This document shows, one piece after another, positions 46,108 through 56,900 of a DNA stretch of 64,000 nucleotides. Numbering within the stretch: the first letter of the stretch is position 1; every line of letters starts with the position of its first letter. This DNA comes from Blasia pusilla (taxonomy: Eukaryota; Marchantiophyta; Marchantiopsida; Blasiales). The notes beneath the pieces are model-generated. The model saw nothing but the letters and a program-made list of their open reading frames with translations. It had not been told where the DNA came from and made no database searches. The stretch is from NCBI GenBank assembly GCA_050084515.1, contig CM114274.1, positions 40,982,001-41,046,000 on the forward strand. The letters run 5' to 3'. The translations under genes were made by a program, and so were the position numbers.

Positions 46108-47340
46108 CTATACACATCTCGGACACATCCATTGTCCCGTGGGAACCACATCAAGAGGGGGGGTCAAACATGACATATGCCACCCTCGAGAACAACCATC
46201 ACATACCAACATGGTGGCTGCACCCCTCGCAGATCCGCACAACATACACCTCAAGCCTGCAGGTACCACTGCCAAGCTTGGATCCACCATCCCATCTACG
46301 TTCGGAAGATGACATGGCACACAATTGCGCACATGATCCTTCCAAACCATACCATCTCGTCCCTCCAACATGAGGACTCCGGTCGGTAATACCTCGCGCA
46401 CACGTAGGATAGTGCGCCCTGCAGTGACATCTAGCGTCGTGGGTGCCGCCTGCTGTAAATACACGTAATCTCCAAGATGAAACCTCCTAATCCCTGGACG
46501 ATAACCTCCTCCACCAATGGTCGCGTACCTCAATGTATCTCTATGCTGGGCAATAGCTAAGTTCTCAAAGGCCATAGGCATAACTCTTCGAAAAACTTCT
46601 GCCCTCTGAGAACATGCTTGCACCTACACATCTGGATCATCAAGATCTAACACCTCCGCCATGTCACGTCGAATCGCTGCAGGTAAATCTGGCTCTCTCC
46701 CAAAGAGCAAAAAGTACGGTAAAAATGACGCCAAGGATGCTTGCCGACTAAAGCGATAACCCATAGCCAACCATGGCAATCAGAGGTCCCACTCCCTCAA
46801 TCGTCGCGGCGCTGCAAGCCATACTTGCGCAATCCTCTCTTCACCGTCTGTACCACTCTCTCCGCCAATCCATCCGCCTCAGGATGATCCCTGGACGTGG
46901 TGTGGTGGTCTATTAGCGCCTGATCACACAAGGCCTGAAACTCTCCCCTGAACTCGGTACCTTGGTCAGTCAACACCTCCGCCGGTGCACTAAAGTGACT
47001 AAGCACACGATCTAGAAATGCATAAGCTGTTCCTCGCTTTTGTCGGTAGTGCCACCAACTCTATCCACTTGGAGAAATGCTCCACCATGACCAACACGTA
47101 CCTATGATGACGCCTGTCAATGGCAAAGGTCCCCATAAAGTCTAAACTCCACCGATAACCTAAACCCATAATCGGCAAAGGATGTAATCTGCGGAGTGGG
47201 AGCATTGAAGGATGCTCGCACTCTCTCACATACCATACATCTGGCCACAAACTGCTGTACCCCAGTATGCATGCCGCGCCACCAATACTGAACCTGGAGT
47301 AAGCTATAAGTACGCTTTACTCCGAAATGTCCCAACTCCT
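46108..47340 (-). pseudogene. E2 integrase with C-terminal PHD finger
   Basis: The zinc-binding segment reads GHFGVKRTYSLLQVQYWWRG and CMVCERVRA. The core has WSLDFMGTF (Asp near 47142), LTDQGTEFRG (Asp near 46967) and GLAERV (Glu near 46862, 34 residues later), so the DDE triad is present. After FHLGDYVYLQQAAP and VREVLPTGVLMLEGRDGMV the protein ends in a PHD finger at 46111-46248: CMLC, MLVCDGC, GWHMSC, PTGQW and CPRC, full Cys4-His-Cys3, followed by one residue and a stop. The family pattern (aromatic before the last Cys pair, MLVCDGC) fits a canonical histone-tail reader, which could steer integration to marked chromatin; that role is inferred. A frameshift lies near 47000-47010. Confidence 0.9.
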
Positions 47341-47496
47341 AATGGGCATGTCGCACTACACGTGCTTGCTGGGAAGGATGAGGTACCACTCGTATCCTAC
47401 CATCTCCCCATACCCGCAAAATGTGAGTCCCCTCCCACCTGAACCTCTTGGCTCTCTGTAGGATCCGATCCCGCTCCCTAGCACTCACTGTGCTCA

Positions 47497-48153
47497 CTAT
47501 GACACCAGTGCGCAAGAACTCCACAACCTCCACGTCGTCATGGATATCACGACCACCTGTCGCCTCCTCACTGACCTCCGGATCCAAGACTCATCATCCA
47601 ACCCCACCACTGGAGTCATTACCTGTGGCTCACCTGCCATAGTCAACCAACAAAGATAGGCAGATGCATGCCAACCGGGCACCATCTCCTCATCACTCTC
47701 TCCGTGCCATCGAGCTCCCGTGACGTCTCTCTGACTCTGACATGGGTTACGACTCAACCCATCCGCATCCTGGTTCAGCCGACCTGGCCTATGAACCACC
47801 TCAAACTCATACTCCTGTAGTAATAGAGCCCACCTGGCAAGCTTTCCCGTAAGCTTGTCGGACTCCATCAACCACTTCAACGGCTGATGATCAGTGATAA
47901 GTGTGAAAGGGTTGCCAAATAAATAGCACCTAAAATGTGCCACGGCCCACACTGCAGCCAAGCACTCTCCCTCGTAGGAGCTGTACTTCGCCTCTGCAAT
48001 GTTGTTCGATTGACTCGCGTAAGCCACAACGAACTCCCTCTCCTTGTCATCCCTCTGAGTAAGCACTGCTCCTAGACCCAACATGCTCCAGTCCGTATGT
48101 AATTGGAATGGGCGACCCCTAACCGGTCTCTGTAAAATGGGTGAGGACGTCAA
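47497..48153 (-). pseudogene. E2 RNase H and linker to integrase
   Basis: This is an uninterrupted frame of 218 codons. RNase H motifs are LHTDWSMLGLGAVLTQRDD, AEAKYSSYEGECLAAVWAV, LITDHQPLKWLM and LNQDADGLSRNP. The C-terminal part reads DVTGARWHGESDEEMVPG, a linker leading to the integrase zinc-binding domain. It aligns with E0 at the window start and E1 at 41.4-41.75 kb. Confidence 0.9.
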
Positions 48154-48446
48154 CCTGTCCTTGAGCTCTTGAAATGCTCACTCCTTATCATCTTCCCACA
48201 ACCACATCTGATCAAGTCTCGTCAACAAGGTCAAAGACTTTGCGATCGCACTAAAACCCTTGACATACCGTCGATAGAAGTTTGCCAGTCCAAGAAATGC
48301 TCGGACTCGACTCACATCTGTAGGGCGTGGAATCTGCGCAATAGCCTCTACCTTCGTCTACTGAACGCCTAACCCACTCGGGTATATGGTGTGTCCCAAG
48401 TACTCAATCTGCTCCTGAAAGAATCTGCACTTGCCTAGATGTAACT

Positions 48447-49247
48447 TCAGTCCATGTAACCACAATCGCCGAAACACCTCCTCCAAGTGTCGCTCATGCT
48501 CCTCAACCGTGGAATCAAGATAAGAATATCATCTATGTAACATCGTACAAAATCCAAGCCAGCCGTAATCCTATCCATCACTCTCGAAACTCGCAGCGCG
48601 TTCTTCAACCCAAATGGTAAGAACCGCCATCGATACAAGCAATCTATCCCGAACCGATCTATCCCCACAATGTTGTCTTCTCCTGTCCTCCAACTTGATA
48701 GGAAGCGATGATAGCCAAGACGGAGATCTAAATCTGAAGATCTTTGCATGCCCTACCGCATCAAAGATCTCCTTAGGAGTAGGCATGGCATACCGATCTG
48801 ACCTCGTCTGTCGGTTGATAGGACGGTAATCTCCACACATCCGCCTATCCGTCCAATTGTCATACATATCCTTCTTTGTCTGCATGACTGTGGTAGATGC
48901 ATACTCCCCATGTGACAACTCCACAAGTCCCGCCTCCAACAAGTCTCCGACTCTGCTCTGAATCAAGGCTCGCTCCATATCAGAATACTGTAGGGTCGAC
49001 GAAAGATCGGCGTATCACTAGCCAACTCAATCCGTATCCCAGGACCCTTCAGCGTACCCAAGTCTCTCATACTGAAGGCAAAACAACTGACATGCCCTCT
49101 CAGAAACCTATGAACTCGCCGTCGCTCTCCTCCTATCAACTTGAGACCTATCACACGCTCCCAAGTCTCCATCGTGACCTCACTCGGAGAGGCGCAACCT
49201 CGGCTTTGGTTGCTATGTAGCAACCCTAGCCACCTCATAGTGACCAC
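48447..49247 (-). pseudogene. E2 reverse transcriptase
   Basis: Frames overlap across two shifts. GIRIELASDTPIFRRPY precedes RALIQSRVGDLLEAGLVELS, then YASTTVMQTKKDMYDNWTD, RRMCGDYRPINRQTRSDRYA and MPTPKEIFDAVGHAKIF. The second frame holds LRLGYHRF, WRFLPFGLKNALRVSRVMDR and the catalytic VRCYIDDILI (near 48530). This is a Ty3/gypsy RT. An N-terminal linker of about 90 residues separates it from the methyltransferase. Confidence 0.88.
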
Positions 49248-49489
49248 TCCACTCGACCTCCTACACCATGCTCCACATCCGAAAAATGAACATGTGCTAC
49301 TCTAGCCGCCTTCGCACTCTCTGCTCGAACGCGCCCCAGAAGTCCATGGGTGCCTATCTCTCCTCGTCTCGCCCTGACCAATGCATACAAACCCAGCGAG
49401 GCAATGGTCCAACTCGTGGGCGTGGCGGCATGGATGACACTCGCATCCGTCTCTGCTCAGCCATACCTAGGCTGACTATCCATGTGAGA

Positions 49490-50403
49490 CAATTGAGGTC
49501 CATCGCCTGCCCCAACACCTGTCTCCGTGATGCCTCAGTCATCCTTGGCACCGCGGTAGTACCGGTAGGTAACCCCATGGCGCGCTCGTGCTCATCTGCT
49601 GTATGCTCCTCCAAACCTCTGCTGTAGGCTCCCAAATCATGCCTGGCCCTCCCTGATGAAAGGCATGGGATGCTGGGAAGCTCACCAACGTAGGTAAGGC
49701 TGCCCTCAACTCCCCCACCCTATTGGCCGTGGCCAATGGTGGTCTATCATCACGTGTCACCACCTGAGATCGACGCCCTGAGTCCAAAATAGCATCCACT
49801 GTGAGATGTGGTGCTCTCTGGACTCCACTGTAGGCTCGATTCAATACCTCTGATGGTATCAGTTTCGTCCACCACAGTCGTGGACGATGGGCACGTGACC
49901 CAACTCTCGCTGCATCTAACAACACAGCCGGTCCCAACCAGGACCTCACCTGATGTACACTCGTCATCACACGTGCACGAGTATCTCCCAACAACGGCAC
50001 GTTCTCCAAAATGTATGCTGGAGAACATATCTGACTCTGCTACAAGTGTCGTACTACTCGCAACATCTCGTGCAATCCAAATCCTCGGCCAGCTGATGAA
50101 TGATCCTGACATGGCCATCCAACAATCACCAAATGAATGGTGCCAACTCGATCTATCCAGATCCTGCGCCCCCACCAAAGATATGTCGGCGGGTATCGTA
50201 TGCTGGTATCCCCGTACTACAGATACCGACAACAACTCAGGATACCTCTGGACCAATCTCGCCATGTGACGTAATGATACTCGCCGCGCGGTCTCATCTC
50301 CCTCCACATAAAGGTACTGATGCACCCGTATGCCTGCCTGCAATATGGCCGCCAATCCGGTGCTAATCCCTCCGAAGAGATCTAACACCCTAACACCCTC
50401 CTC
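49490..50403 (-). pseudogene. Retrotransposon-borne cytosine-5 DNA methyltransferase (DNMT3/DRM-like)
   Basis: The domain transfers methyl from S-adenosylmethionine to cytosine C5. Motif I is VRVLDLFGGISTGLAAILQ (about 50394-50340), then GIRVHQYLYVEGDETARRVS. After a frameshift near 50151, HLVIVGWPCQDHSSAGRGF holds motif IV with the catalytic Cys at 50109-50111. A TAG at 50040-50042 follows RVVRHL. Motif VI is YILENVPLLGDTRARV. Motif VIII-like VGSRAHRPRLWWTKLIP matches the DNMT3 pattern AHRARYFWGNLP. After a second frameshift near 49635, ERAMGLPTGTTAVPRM and RRQVLGQAMDLNCLTWI are motifs IX and X. Motif order I to X in about 300 codons is unpermuted, unlike plant DRM, which argues for a DNMT3-like source. 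It sits between protease and RT in the same orientation. Self-methylation of new cDNA or genomic copies is a plausible but unproven role. Confidence 0.88.
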
Positions 50404-50550
50404 TGGGCACTGCCACACAACAGGTGTGGTATCTAGTGGGGTCATCGTCTCCACTCCAAGAGCCCGATCGCCACGTGACTCTCGCTGCTCTGGGATAAAA
50501 ACATGACTCCACGCCTGCCTCACGAGGTCGTCGGCACTCCTTTGTAGCTC

Positions 50551-51140
50551 TCAAGTCGTACCCCATAATGGTGAAGAGGCATCGCTAACATGGGAAGAGA
50601 CACCGGCCATGGCCTGTCTCTCCGTGGGACTATCCGCTACTGGGACATCCTCCGCATGTGTGTTCCCCTCCAACAACTCTCCTGGCCAGCTAACACTACC
50701 TGTGAAAGCCGCCAACATGGTCACAGACTCGCCTCTTGATCGACCCCCTCGTCCCGCAAACTGCACGGGTAACTGACTCATCCGACGGTCACCTAACCGC
50801 CATCCTGGCCGATAAGCAACGGTCTCCTCCCAAAAGTCAAGGATGAATCCTAGGGGATATAACACTGTACTCCCCACCAACACATCGTACGACTCAGCTA
50901 GTGTCGTAATCGCACGTGTGCGCACCATAGCACTATCCGTCGCATGCTCTGGCTGGACTCTCACAACAATCTCTGCCGAGTCATATATCGAGTGGGTGAT
51001 ACGCCCCAATCGAGGTCAGATCGGAAGGGACAAGGCTCAATGTCGCCTTCCGTAACCCCAACGCTAAACACGCCGCCTTCCCTAACATCAAGGGTTGCGC
51101 TCCCGAATCAAGTAGGACGGGCTGCGGGTGGTATCTTGTC
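50551..51140 (-). pseudogene. E2 aspartic protease
   Basis: The active site is intact as LLDSGAQPLMLGKAACLALG, with DSG at 51101-51109. After a frameshift near 51010 the second half reads ITTLAESYDVLVGSTVLYPL, FILDFWEETVAYRPGWRLGD and MSQLPVQF. This protease type, with AQPLMLGK in place of the usual flap-side sequence, is shared with E1. A Ser/Glu-rich linker of about 70 residues leads to the methyltransferase. Confidence 0.8.
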
Positions 51141-51354
51141 CCCATCGGACTAACCAAGCAAAATACTCGGCTCGGTTATCCAAGTAACACTACCTGGTGT
51201 CACCATCGCCGCTCTATGGCCGGTCGAGTGGCATATCTACCAACCGCTGCCGCCGCATGCCATGACTCGGGGAACGCCCCAAGCACCACGGCCCGAGGGC
51301 AAGTCCACCACCTCCTCATCTATCTCGAACAAGAAGCGAGTCATCTCTCCACGC

Positions 51355-52199
51355 TCACACAACGTGGCGGCCAATCGAACACCTCGGTGGTCCAACTCCC
51401 AACGTCGCCAACTCTAAGGCGGAAAATAGGGGAGTCTGACTCACTCTAGTGGCCACCTCCAACACTATAGTCGACACTGACTCCACTCGAGCCGGCATAG
51501 GAGTTGTCACTCCAACTCCTCGTGACGTCGACATAGGTTCCTGAACTGTAGGCACCGCTGGTCGTTGAGGCACCATCGATGGTGTGTGTAGTGCCTCCGA
51601 CAATGCGAACGACTGTGGAACCGTGGCCTGCCGCCCATCGGTCCCCTCTGGTGGGTCAATCTCAACTCCACCTCTCGATAGCTTGGTGCCTCTTGCAGCA
51701 CCCCGAGTCACCACTGCAGTTGCCTCAACCTGGGCTGCACTACACATGAATCCCATATTGGAGAGATCCTCACCCGGGTCAGGGTAAGAGGTAGAGACGG
51801 GAGTCACACTAGCTGCTCGTAGCTCCGTGCCTTCCCTAAGCTGCATCATCATCATGGCAGCAATCCTCTGCTCCAACTGATCGATGCGTGAGAGAAGGGC
51901 CGGCTCTGGTGCTCCTGCTCCATCTCCTCTGGCTGGTGGTGGTCCTCTACCACCACGTCCAGGAAGAACTCCACGACCTCCTCCAAGACGACCGCCCCCA
52001 GGCCCTCGGCCTACCTCTGGACGTGCCCCTCGACGAAGGTCAAAACATCTATCCCTAGTGTGACCATATCTGTGGCAATGGTCACACTGGTGCTGTGGTG
52101 GGGCCATCCTCTGTGGCTCCTGAGCAATCGGAGGGGCTGGTGGTCCTCTCCCATGCTGTGGGCAGTCTCTCTGCCTATGACATCTAGAGTATGTCTAAT
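51355..52199 (-). pseudogene. E2 Gag C-terminal part with zinc knuckle and RG-rich linker
   Basis: The knuckle CDHCHRYGHTRDRC is a full CCHC. A strongly RG/RGG-rich segment follows (GRGPGGGRLGGGRGVLPGRG), as in RNA-binding proteins, then a short coiled coil LSRIDQLEQRIAAMMMMQL. The end, PLFSALELATLGVG, matches E1. Upstream the frame stays open to a TAG near 52195, where another basic Cys/His stretch (RCHRQRDCPQH) ends at the truncation point. The capsid part is missing. RNA packaging is the expected role. Confidence 0.8.
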
Positions 52200-52258
52200 C
52201 AATAAATGCTATCGATCAATCACAATTAAGGAAAATATTATAAGAGTAGAGTGAGTCG

Positions 52259-55200
52259 TATAATTAGTAGACACGCATGAAGGCACACACTATTGAAACT
52301 CTATTGAAAATTTAGGATACTTCCCAATAAGGAAATCCAAACATTACTCCTCTGCGCTTCACTCCAGTTTGCTTATATGGGTCATTTGGTCCATCATCTC
52401 TGCCACCATTCTCATTATATGCTTCTTTTTCCTCTGCCCACTCAAGAATTCCTGGTGCTTTAACTCTGTGTGGAGGTGGGCTTGACTCTGCAAGTCCATT
52501 GAATAGTGGTGCATATCTCCTTCCTCTCCAATAGTGGTCCATCTAACATAGCCAAGATTTCCCCTAAATATAGGTTTTCCACATTCCTTTGAAAAGTCCG
52601 AGTCAAATTGTGGCCCACATACTGAACAAGCAAGCTTACCACCATGACTTTGGTCGGCAATCAACCCGTAGGCAGGGTAGTCATTTATGGTCTATAAACT
52701 CGAGCTCTAAATGTGAAAGTATATTTACCGTCCAACTTCCTCACATCATGGAAGTTGACACCATTCCATAGTTGTTGAAATTCTTCTACAAGTGGAGCGA
52801 AGTAGGTATCAACATTCTCCTCGTTAACACTCTCCTTCCCCGGTATGATCAAAACCAATTGAAGGAAAAACTTTTTAGCTTGCAACCAAGGAGGTAAGTT
52901 GTAGTTCACTAATAAGACTTGCCAGATTGATCACAAACTAGCCTTATCTGAAAACGGGTTCACACCATCCAATGCTAGACCAAATCTACAATTGCTTCTC
53001 TCACTACTAAAATCACGATAAAGCTGATCTATGTGCTTCCAAGCTTTTGAGTCTCTTGTATGTCGAACTAATTCATCCTTGCTCTGGTTCTCGGGTGCCC
53101 AAGATATTAGTTCAGAGAGGAAAACAGATCTAAACATGCGTTGTAATCTAGAGATGATGGGAAAATGTTGAAGAACTTTACAAGGTATCGCTGATTTCCC
53201 CACTTATCTATATCTTGGAGATAAGCAGTTTGGACATACATCATGGCTTTGCAAATCCCCCCGAAGCATAACACATCCACGTGGACAAGTTGTAATGTAC
53301 AACTCAAGGAAAAAATACCCCTTCTATCGAAAAATATTAAGTTTGTTCCCAAGAAACCATTGTTTCCTGAGTAAAGAGAGGCTTTATAAGAATTAACAAG
53401 AATAAACTCTATCTTCACTAAAAACGCTTCACTAACTCTAATAGCTCTAACTTCATGAAAGTAAAGAAAAGATAAGATGGTCTTCTTTCCTCATAGAAAA
53501 GACTTTTCTGAAGTATAGAGAAAGACTCCTATGAATCTGCAATAACCAAGCTCCAAGAAGACCTCAAAGAGACCTTAAGAATGGCGGCTCATCCTACTTT
53601 CAAAACTAAATCTGTCATGGCATGTTACTCACTGTCTAATAGCCTTCCTACGCTTCTTCTTGATTATCTTCGGGAATTCTGAAACTACAAGACTCAACTC
53701 TCATCTCTACTGCAGCCCAATTAGATCTATATTCAATTCCGCACCTCAAAAAGAATGAAAGAAGACTCTTCTTCTACATTGAAGAGTGGAAAGAACTCAG
53801 AAGTAGTACAAGCTTCCGAAAATAAAAGACTCTTCAGCTTGGATTATTCCCCGACAAAACTCCTTACACTCTCACCAAGATGTTGGTAAACTCAAGATAC
53901 ACGAAACAATATTGGGGAGTTCAAGATAAAAGGGATAATGATGATCCCTTCTTCTATAATTCCTCTTTAAATAGTATTTACAGTTTCGATTGGTCTTATT
54001 GCTCTAATCTAGATTTCTAACTGCTAATCTTAATGTTGTGATGCCAATTCTCCAACCTTCTATCTTCCTAAGATTGTTCATTGTCTCGGCATTTCCTTTT
54101 CGCTCCCTTTTAAATGGTGGTAACTGCCGCGACTTTCCCTTTTTTGGCTTTCGAAACCGCTGCGACGGTTCAATCTTCATAGTCTTCGCGTTCTTTGCCA
54201 TTCTTTGCAAAAGACTCTTCCTAGTCTTGGTAGTCTTTTTCGTTCCTATCCTATCTTTGCGCAAAGATTCCTATCTTCGTGCGAATATTCCTATCCCTGT
54301 GCCGTCGCGAAGAGTTCTTACTTCAACTTTCTCCCTGGGATTCTATATCTTTCTATCCCTCTTCTTAATGTTCCTGTCCACTTTTATGACGAGTCTTTGA
54401 CCCCTTCCGCTTCTTCCTCTTCCTTCTTTGAGTTCTTAGTCTTTGCTCTGGAGTCTTCGTCCTTCTTCTCCAGTCTTCGTTGACAGTCGTTTACATCGTT
54501 CTTTCTACGGTCTTCCTTGCGAAGCACCCGCGCTTCCTCTTCTAACTTCTTTTCCTATCTATTCCTACTTTTAGAAAAATCTCACTCTTCCAAGATAGTC
54601 TTTAATCTTCTACCATTTCTTGTCTTCCAATCAGAGTTCTATCCATTGCTCCTCTCACACAATTGCAGTAAAGGAAGACTCTTTACTTCCAATAGTGAGT
54701 CTTTAGTCTTCACTTCATAAAGACTTGACTATAATTCAGTACAAAAACATCAAAATTTCAAATTTCTCATAAGAGTGGGTTATCACACAAGCATGGATAG
54801 CGTTGTAACTCAACCCCAGCTTTCCAACAAGTCTCTTGGCAATATAATGGCTTCGTGGGACATTGTTACCGAGAGGTAAAACGTGCTTTCCAAGTAATTT
54901 TAGAAGTTCGTCTATAGCAATGTTGGGTACACTATGGGCTCCAACTATGTTAAAAATGTGCATAACAAAAGCCAATTGTGAAACTTTAGCACCAGGATAA
55001 AGAGGTTTACATGCATTTTCCATTTCCTCATCTTCTATCTTTGGGTTCTCTCCTTGATCTATCTCTGGATTGTTATCAAATCTGTTGGCTTCAACTCTAT
55101 CCCTATCTAAACCCTCTATGTCTTCATCATGAAGAGCATCATATTGGGAGAAACTATCAGTCAACATTTGTTTAACATCACCGTCTGCATCTACTTCGTT

Positions 55201-55740
55201 TGGGTGTAGAGCAGGTTTTTGGCAATACTTCTTGGCTCTATACCAATGTTGTCTCACTTGCTAAGCAGAGTTGATTATTCTCGCTTGATACACTCTACGT
55301 TCATGCTCATCTTGTTTAAACCACTCTTCATCAGAAGAGTCCCACTCCTCCCCACCTTTCCAAATCCTACAAAGGGAAAAACGATGGTGTTTTCTTAATT
55401 GCTACTCCACCTTAGGTAGCTATAGAGATGCTTCTTTGTCCTTTGAAAATATTGCAAGGGTACCTAACGTGCTTTGCCCCATACCTTCTTGCCCAGGCCT
55501 TCTCTCGGTGCCACAATTTTGAATCATGTCTCTTCACCCTTTCGGGATGGTAGAGAGATTCTCTTTGCACAAAGGGTAATGATCCTTGATCCATATATGG
55601 ATTGTTGGTTGTGACCACCATAAGATTTACACAAAGCTGAAACCACAAAAAATCAGATTTAAGATTCAGACTTGTAAGCAGGGACCCCAATTCATTGTGG
55701 GCTTCTACTCCAAATGGTGATGGTTTCTCCATGTACAATG
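52259..55740 (-). pseudogene. CACTA (En/Spm) TNP2-type transposase, interrupted
   Basis: From right to left the protein reads ARRYGAKHVRYPCNIFKGQR, then RKHHRFSLCRIWKGGEEWDS, KPLYPGAKVSQLAFVMHIFN, NIAIDELLKLLGKHVLPLGN, SHYIAKRLVGKLGLSYNAIH and AC. A 1.5-kb insertion follows. The protein resumes with CPRGCVMLRGDLQSHDVCPN, VLQHFPIISRLQRMFRS, ELVRHTRDSKAWKHIDQLYR, RFGLALDGVNPFSDKASL, WLQAKKFFLQLVLIIPGKES, INDYPAYGLIADQSHGGKLA and CSVCG. These are the hallmarks of Transposase_21. It ends near 52315 at GFPYWEV, just before the expected HNLDVMHIEKN, so the C-terminus is lost. There are stops (for example after SPRYR) and frameshifts. It is dead. Confidence 0.88.
53291..54787. repeat. 1497-bp solo LTR inside the TNP2 gene
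   Basis: The insert splits the transposase codons of IHAC|PRGC. On the minus strand it starts TGTGATAACCCACTC and ends TGTACATTACA. Flanks are CAAGT (53286-53290) and CAAGC (54788-54792), a 5-bp duplication with one transition. The ends match the gypsy LTR at 29831-31117 (TGTGATATCC...GTACATTACA), indicating one family. The interior is noncoding and rich in AAGACT/AGTCTT words. Confidence 0.85.
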
Positions 55741-56014
55741 TGGAGATGGCTCAGGAGATGACAAATAGGGAGGTTCTCAACTATCCATTCTGGTTGGACT
55801 ACAACGACCTAGGGGAGATTAGCAACCAGGCGTTGGGATCCTTCCATGATCTGGATCTCATTGTATTGAAGAGAGCTGGAATGTGAACACACGGAGAATA
55901 ATCAAAATGCACTGACAATCGAGGACAGTTGAGTTGAGAACATCGTTGAAGGAGTTTGAACATACAACCAGCTCAGCAAATGCACCTCCTTCCTACTTCC
56001 ACGAGACCTAAACC
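55741..56014 (+). other. Short open frame next to TNP2, unassigned
   Basis: A frame ending at 55886 reads MYNVEMAQEMTNREVLNYPF and WLDYNDLGEISNQALGSF. It may be a coding relic on the plus strand. No family is recognised. Confidence 0.3.
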
Positions 56015-56392
56015 AAGTATAAGCTTACGAGGAGTGAATATCGTCGAGATCTAGATCTAGAGACGACAGGTCCGAACTTTGTTTACTGGAACAAAAGAAC
56101 ACGGATTTCTTGGAGTACATATCCTGAAAGAATGCCGATTCCACTTTTCCTATCTTAATTTAAGGGAGTTTGGGAGAATCCAGTCAGAGTTCTCGAATGG
56201 AAGTATTGAAATGGGAGTCAGGAGCCGCAAATGATGTTGTCAATGAACACGGGTTAGGAAAAGTGGAATCGGCATTCTTTCAGGATATGTACTCCAAGAA
56301 ATCCGTGTTCTTTTGTTCCAATAAACAAAGTTCGGACTTGTCGTCTCTAGATCTAGATCTCGACGATATTCACTCCTCGTAAGCTTATACTT
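56015..56392. repeat. Long inverted repeat: 138-bp arms, 102-bp spacer
   Basis: The arm 56015-56152 is the reverse complement of 56255-56392 with only about two mismatches (ACAGGTCC/ACAAGTCC and TTTACTGG/TTTATTGG); in RNA of one polarity both could be G-U pairs. The arms include AGATCTAGATCTAGAGACG. A transcript would fold into a near-perfect 138-bp duplex, suitable for Dicer processing. No coding content was recognised in the spacer. Confidence 0.92.
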
Positions 56393-56900
56393 TGCTGTAA
56401 GTAAAGGCGGCAAGCATGGTTCGCTGCAAGGTGCTTGCCCCCCCCCGTGTCTGTAGTCAGATCGCTCCTTTTGCTATCCGTCAATCCCCTCAGTAATACC
56501 AGAGGAGCCGTTGGCAAACGCGCGAAACTTCCCGGGACTGCGAAGCAAACCGGGCGGCAATAAAAGACACGTATATTCCTAAGCTTGCAAACCTGGCGGT
56601 GATAGAGAACAGGTGTACTCCTAAGGCTGCGGCATTCAGAAATGGCATGATGCTGGTTGTCATCCAAGATCTCTGAAGATGTGGTAGCCATGTCGAGAGC
56701 AAATTGGTCCGATGAGAAACTCCCTTGTGAATGAGAACTAGTGGGATAGGACTTCTTTGAGGTATCACGACTATTATTTCTCCCAAGGAGTGGGCACTAG
56801 AAAGTTGGGATTTTAGCTCATACCGGAGCACACCCTGGAAAAGGAGGATATTAAGCAATTGCAAACAGCTGAGGTGTTAGAATACAAGATACCGCTGATC
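56393..56900. other. No gene assigned
   Basis: The stretch has mixed composition with overlapping short frames on the minus strand. Nothing recognisable was found. Confidence 0.35.

Larger units (their letters stand above)
45276..52199 (-). mobile_element. Ty3/gypsy element E2 with methyltransferase and PHD modules, 5'-truncated
   Basis: On the minus strand the order is Gag nucleocapsid (52199-51355), protease (51140-50551), C5-methyltransferase (50403-49490), linker, reverse transcriptase (49000-48447), RNase H (48153-47640), integrase (47335-46250), PHD finger (46248-46111), polypurine tract and 3' LTR. The 5' LTR and N-terminal Gag are absent because the sequence changes abruptly at about 52196 into CACTA DNA. 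Composition is GC-richer than E1 and the frames are longer, so E2 is younger. At least three frameshifts and one stop in the methyltransferase, and others in RT, make this copy non-functional. Confidence 0.88.

Noticed and set aside
49268-50366. Plus-strand open frames opposite the methyltransferase
   Set aside because: The motif-bearing frames are all on the minus strand and collinear with pol; the plus frames are shadows.
51991-52254. Plus-strand open frames opposite the E2 Gag
   Set aside because: They are antisense shadows of the GC-rich minus-strand Gag frame and show no protein motif.
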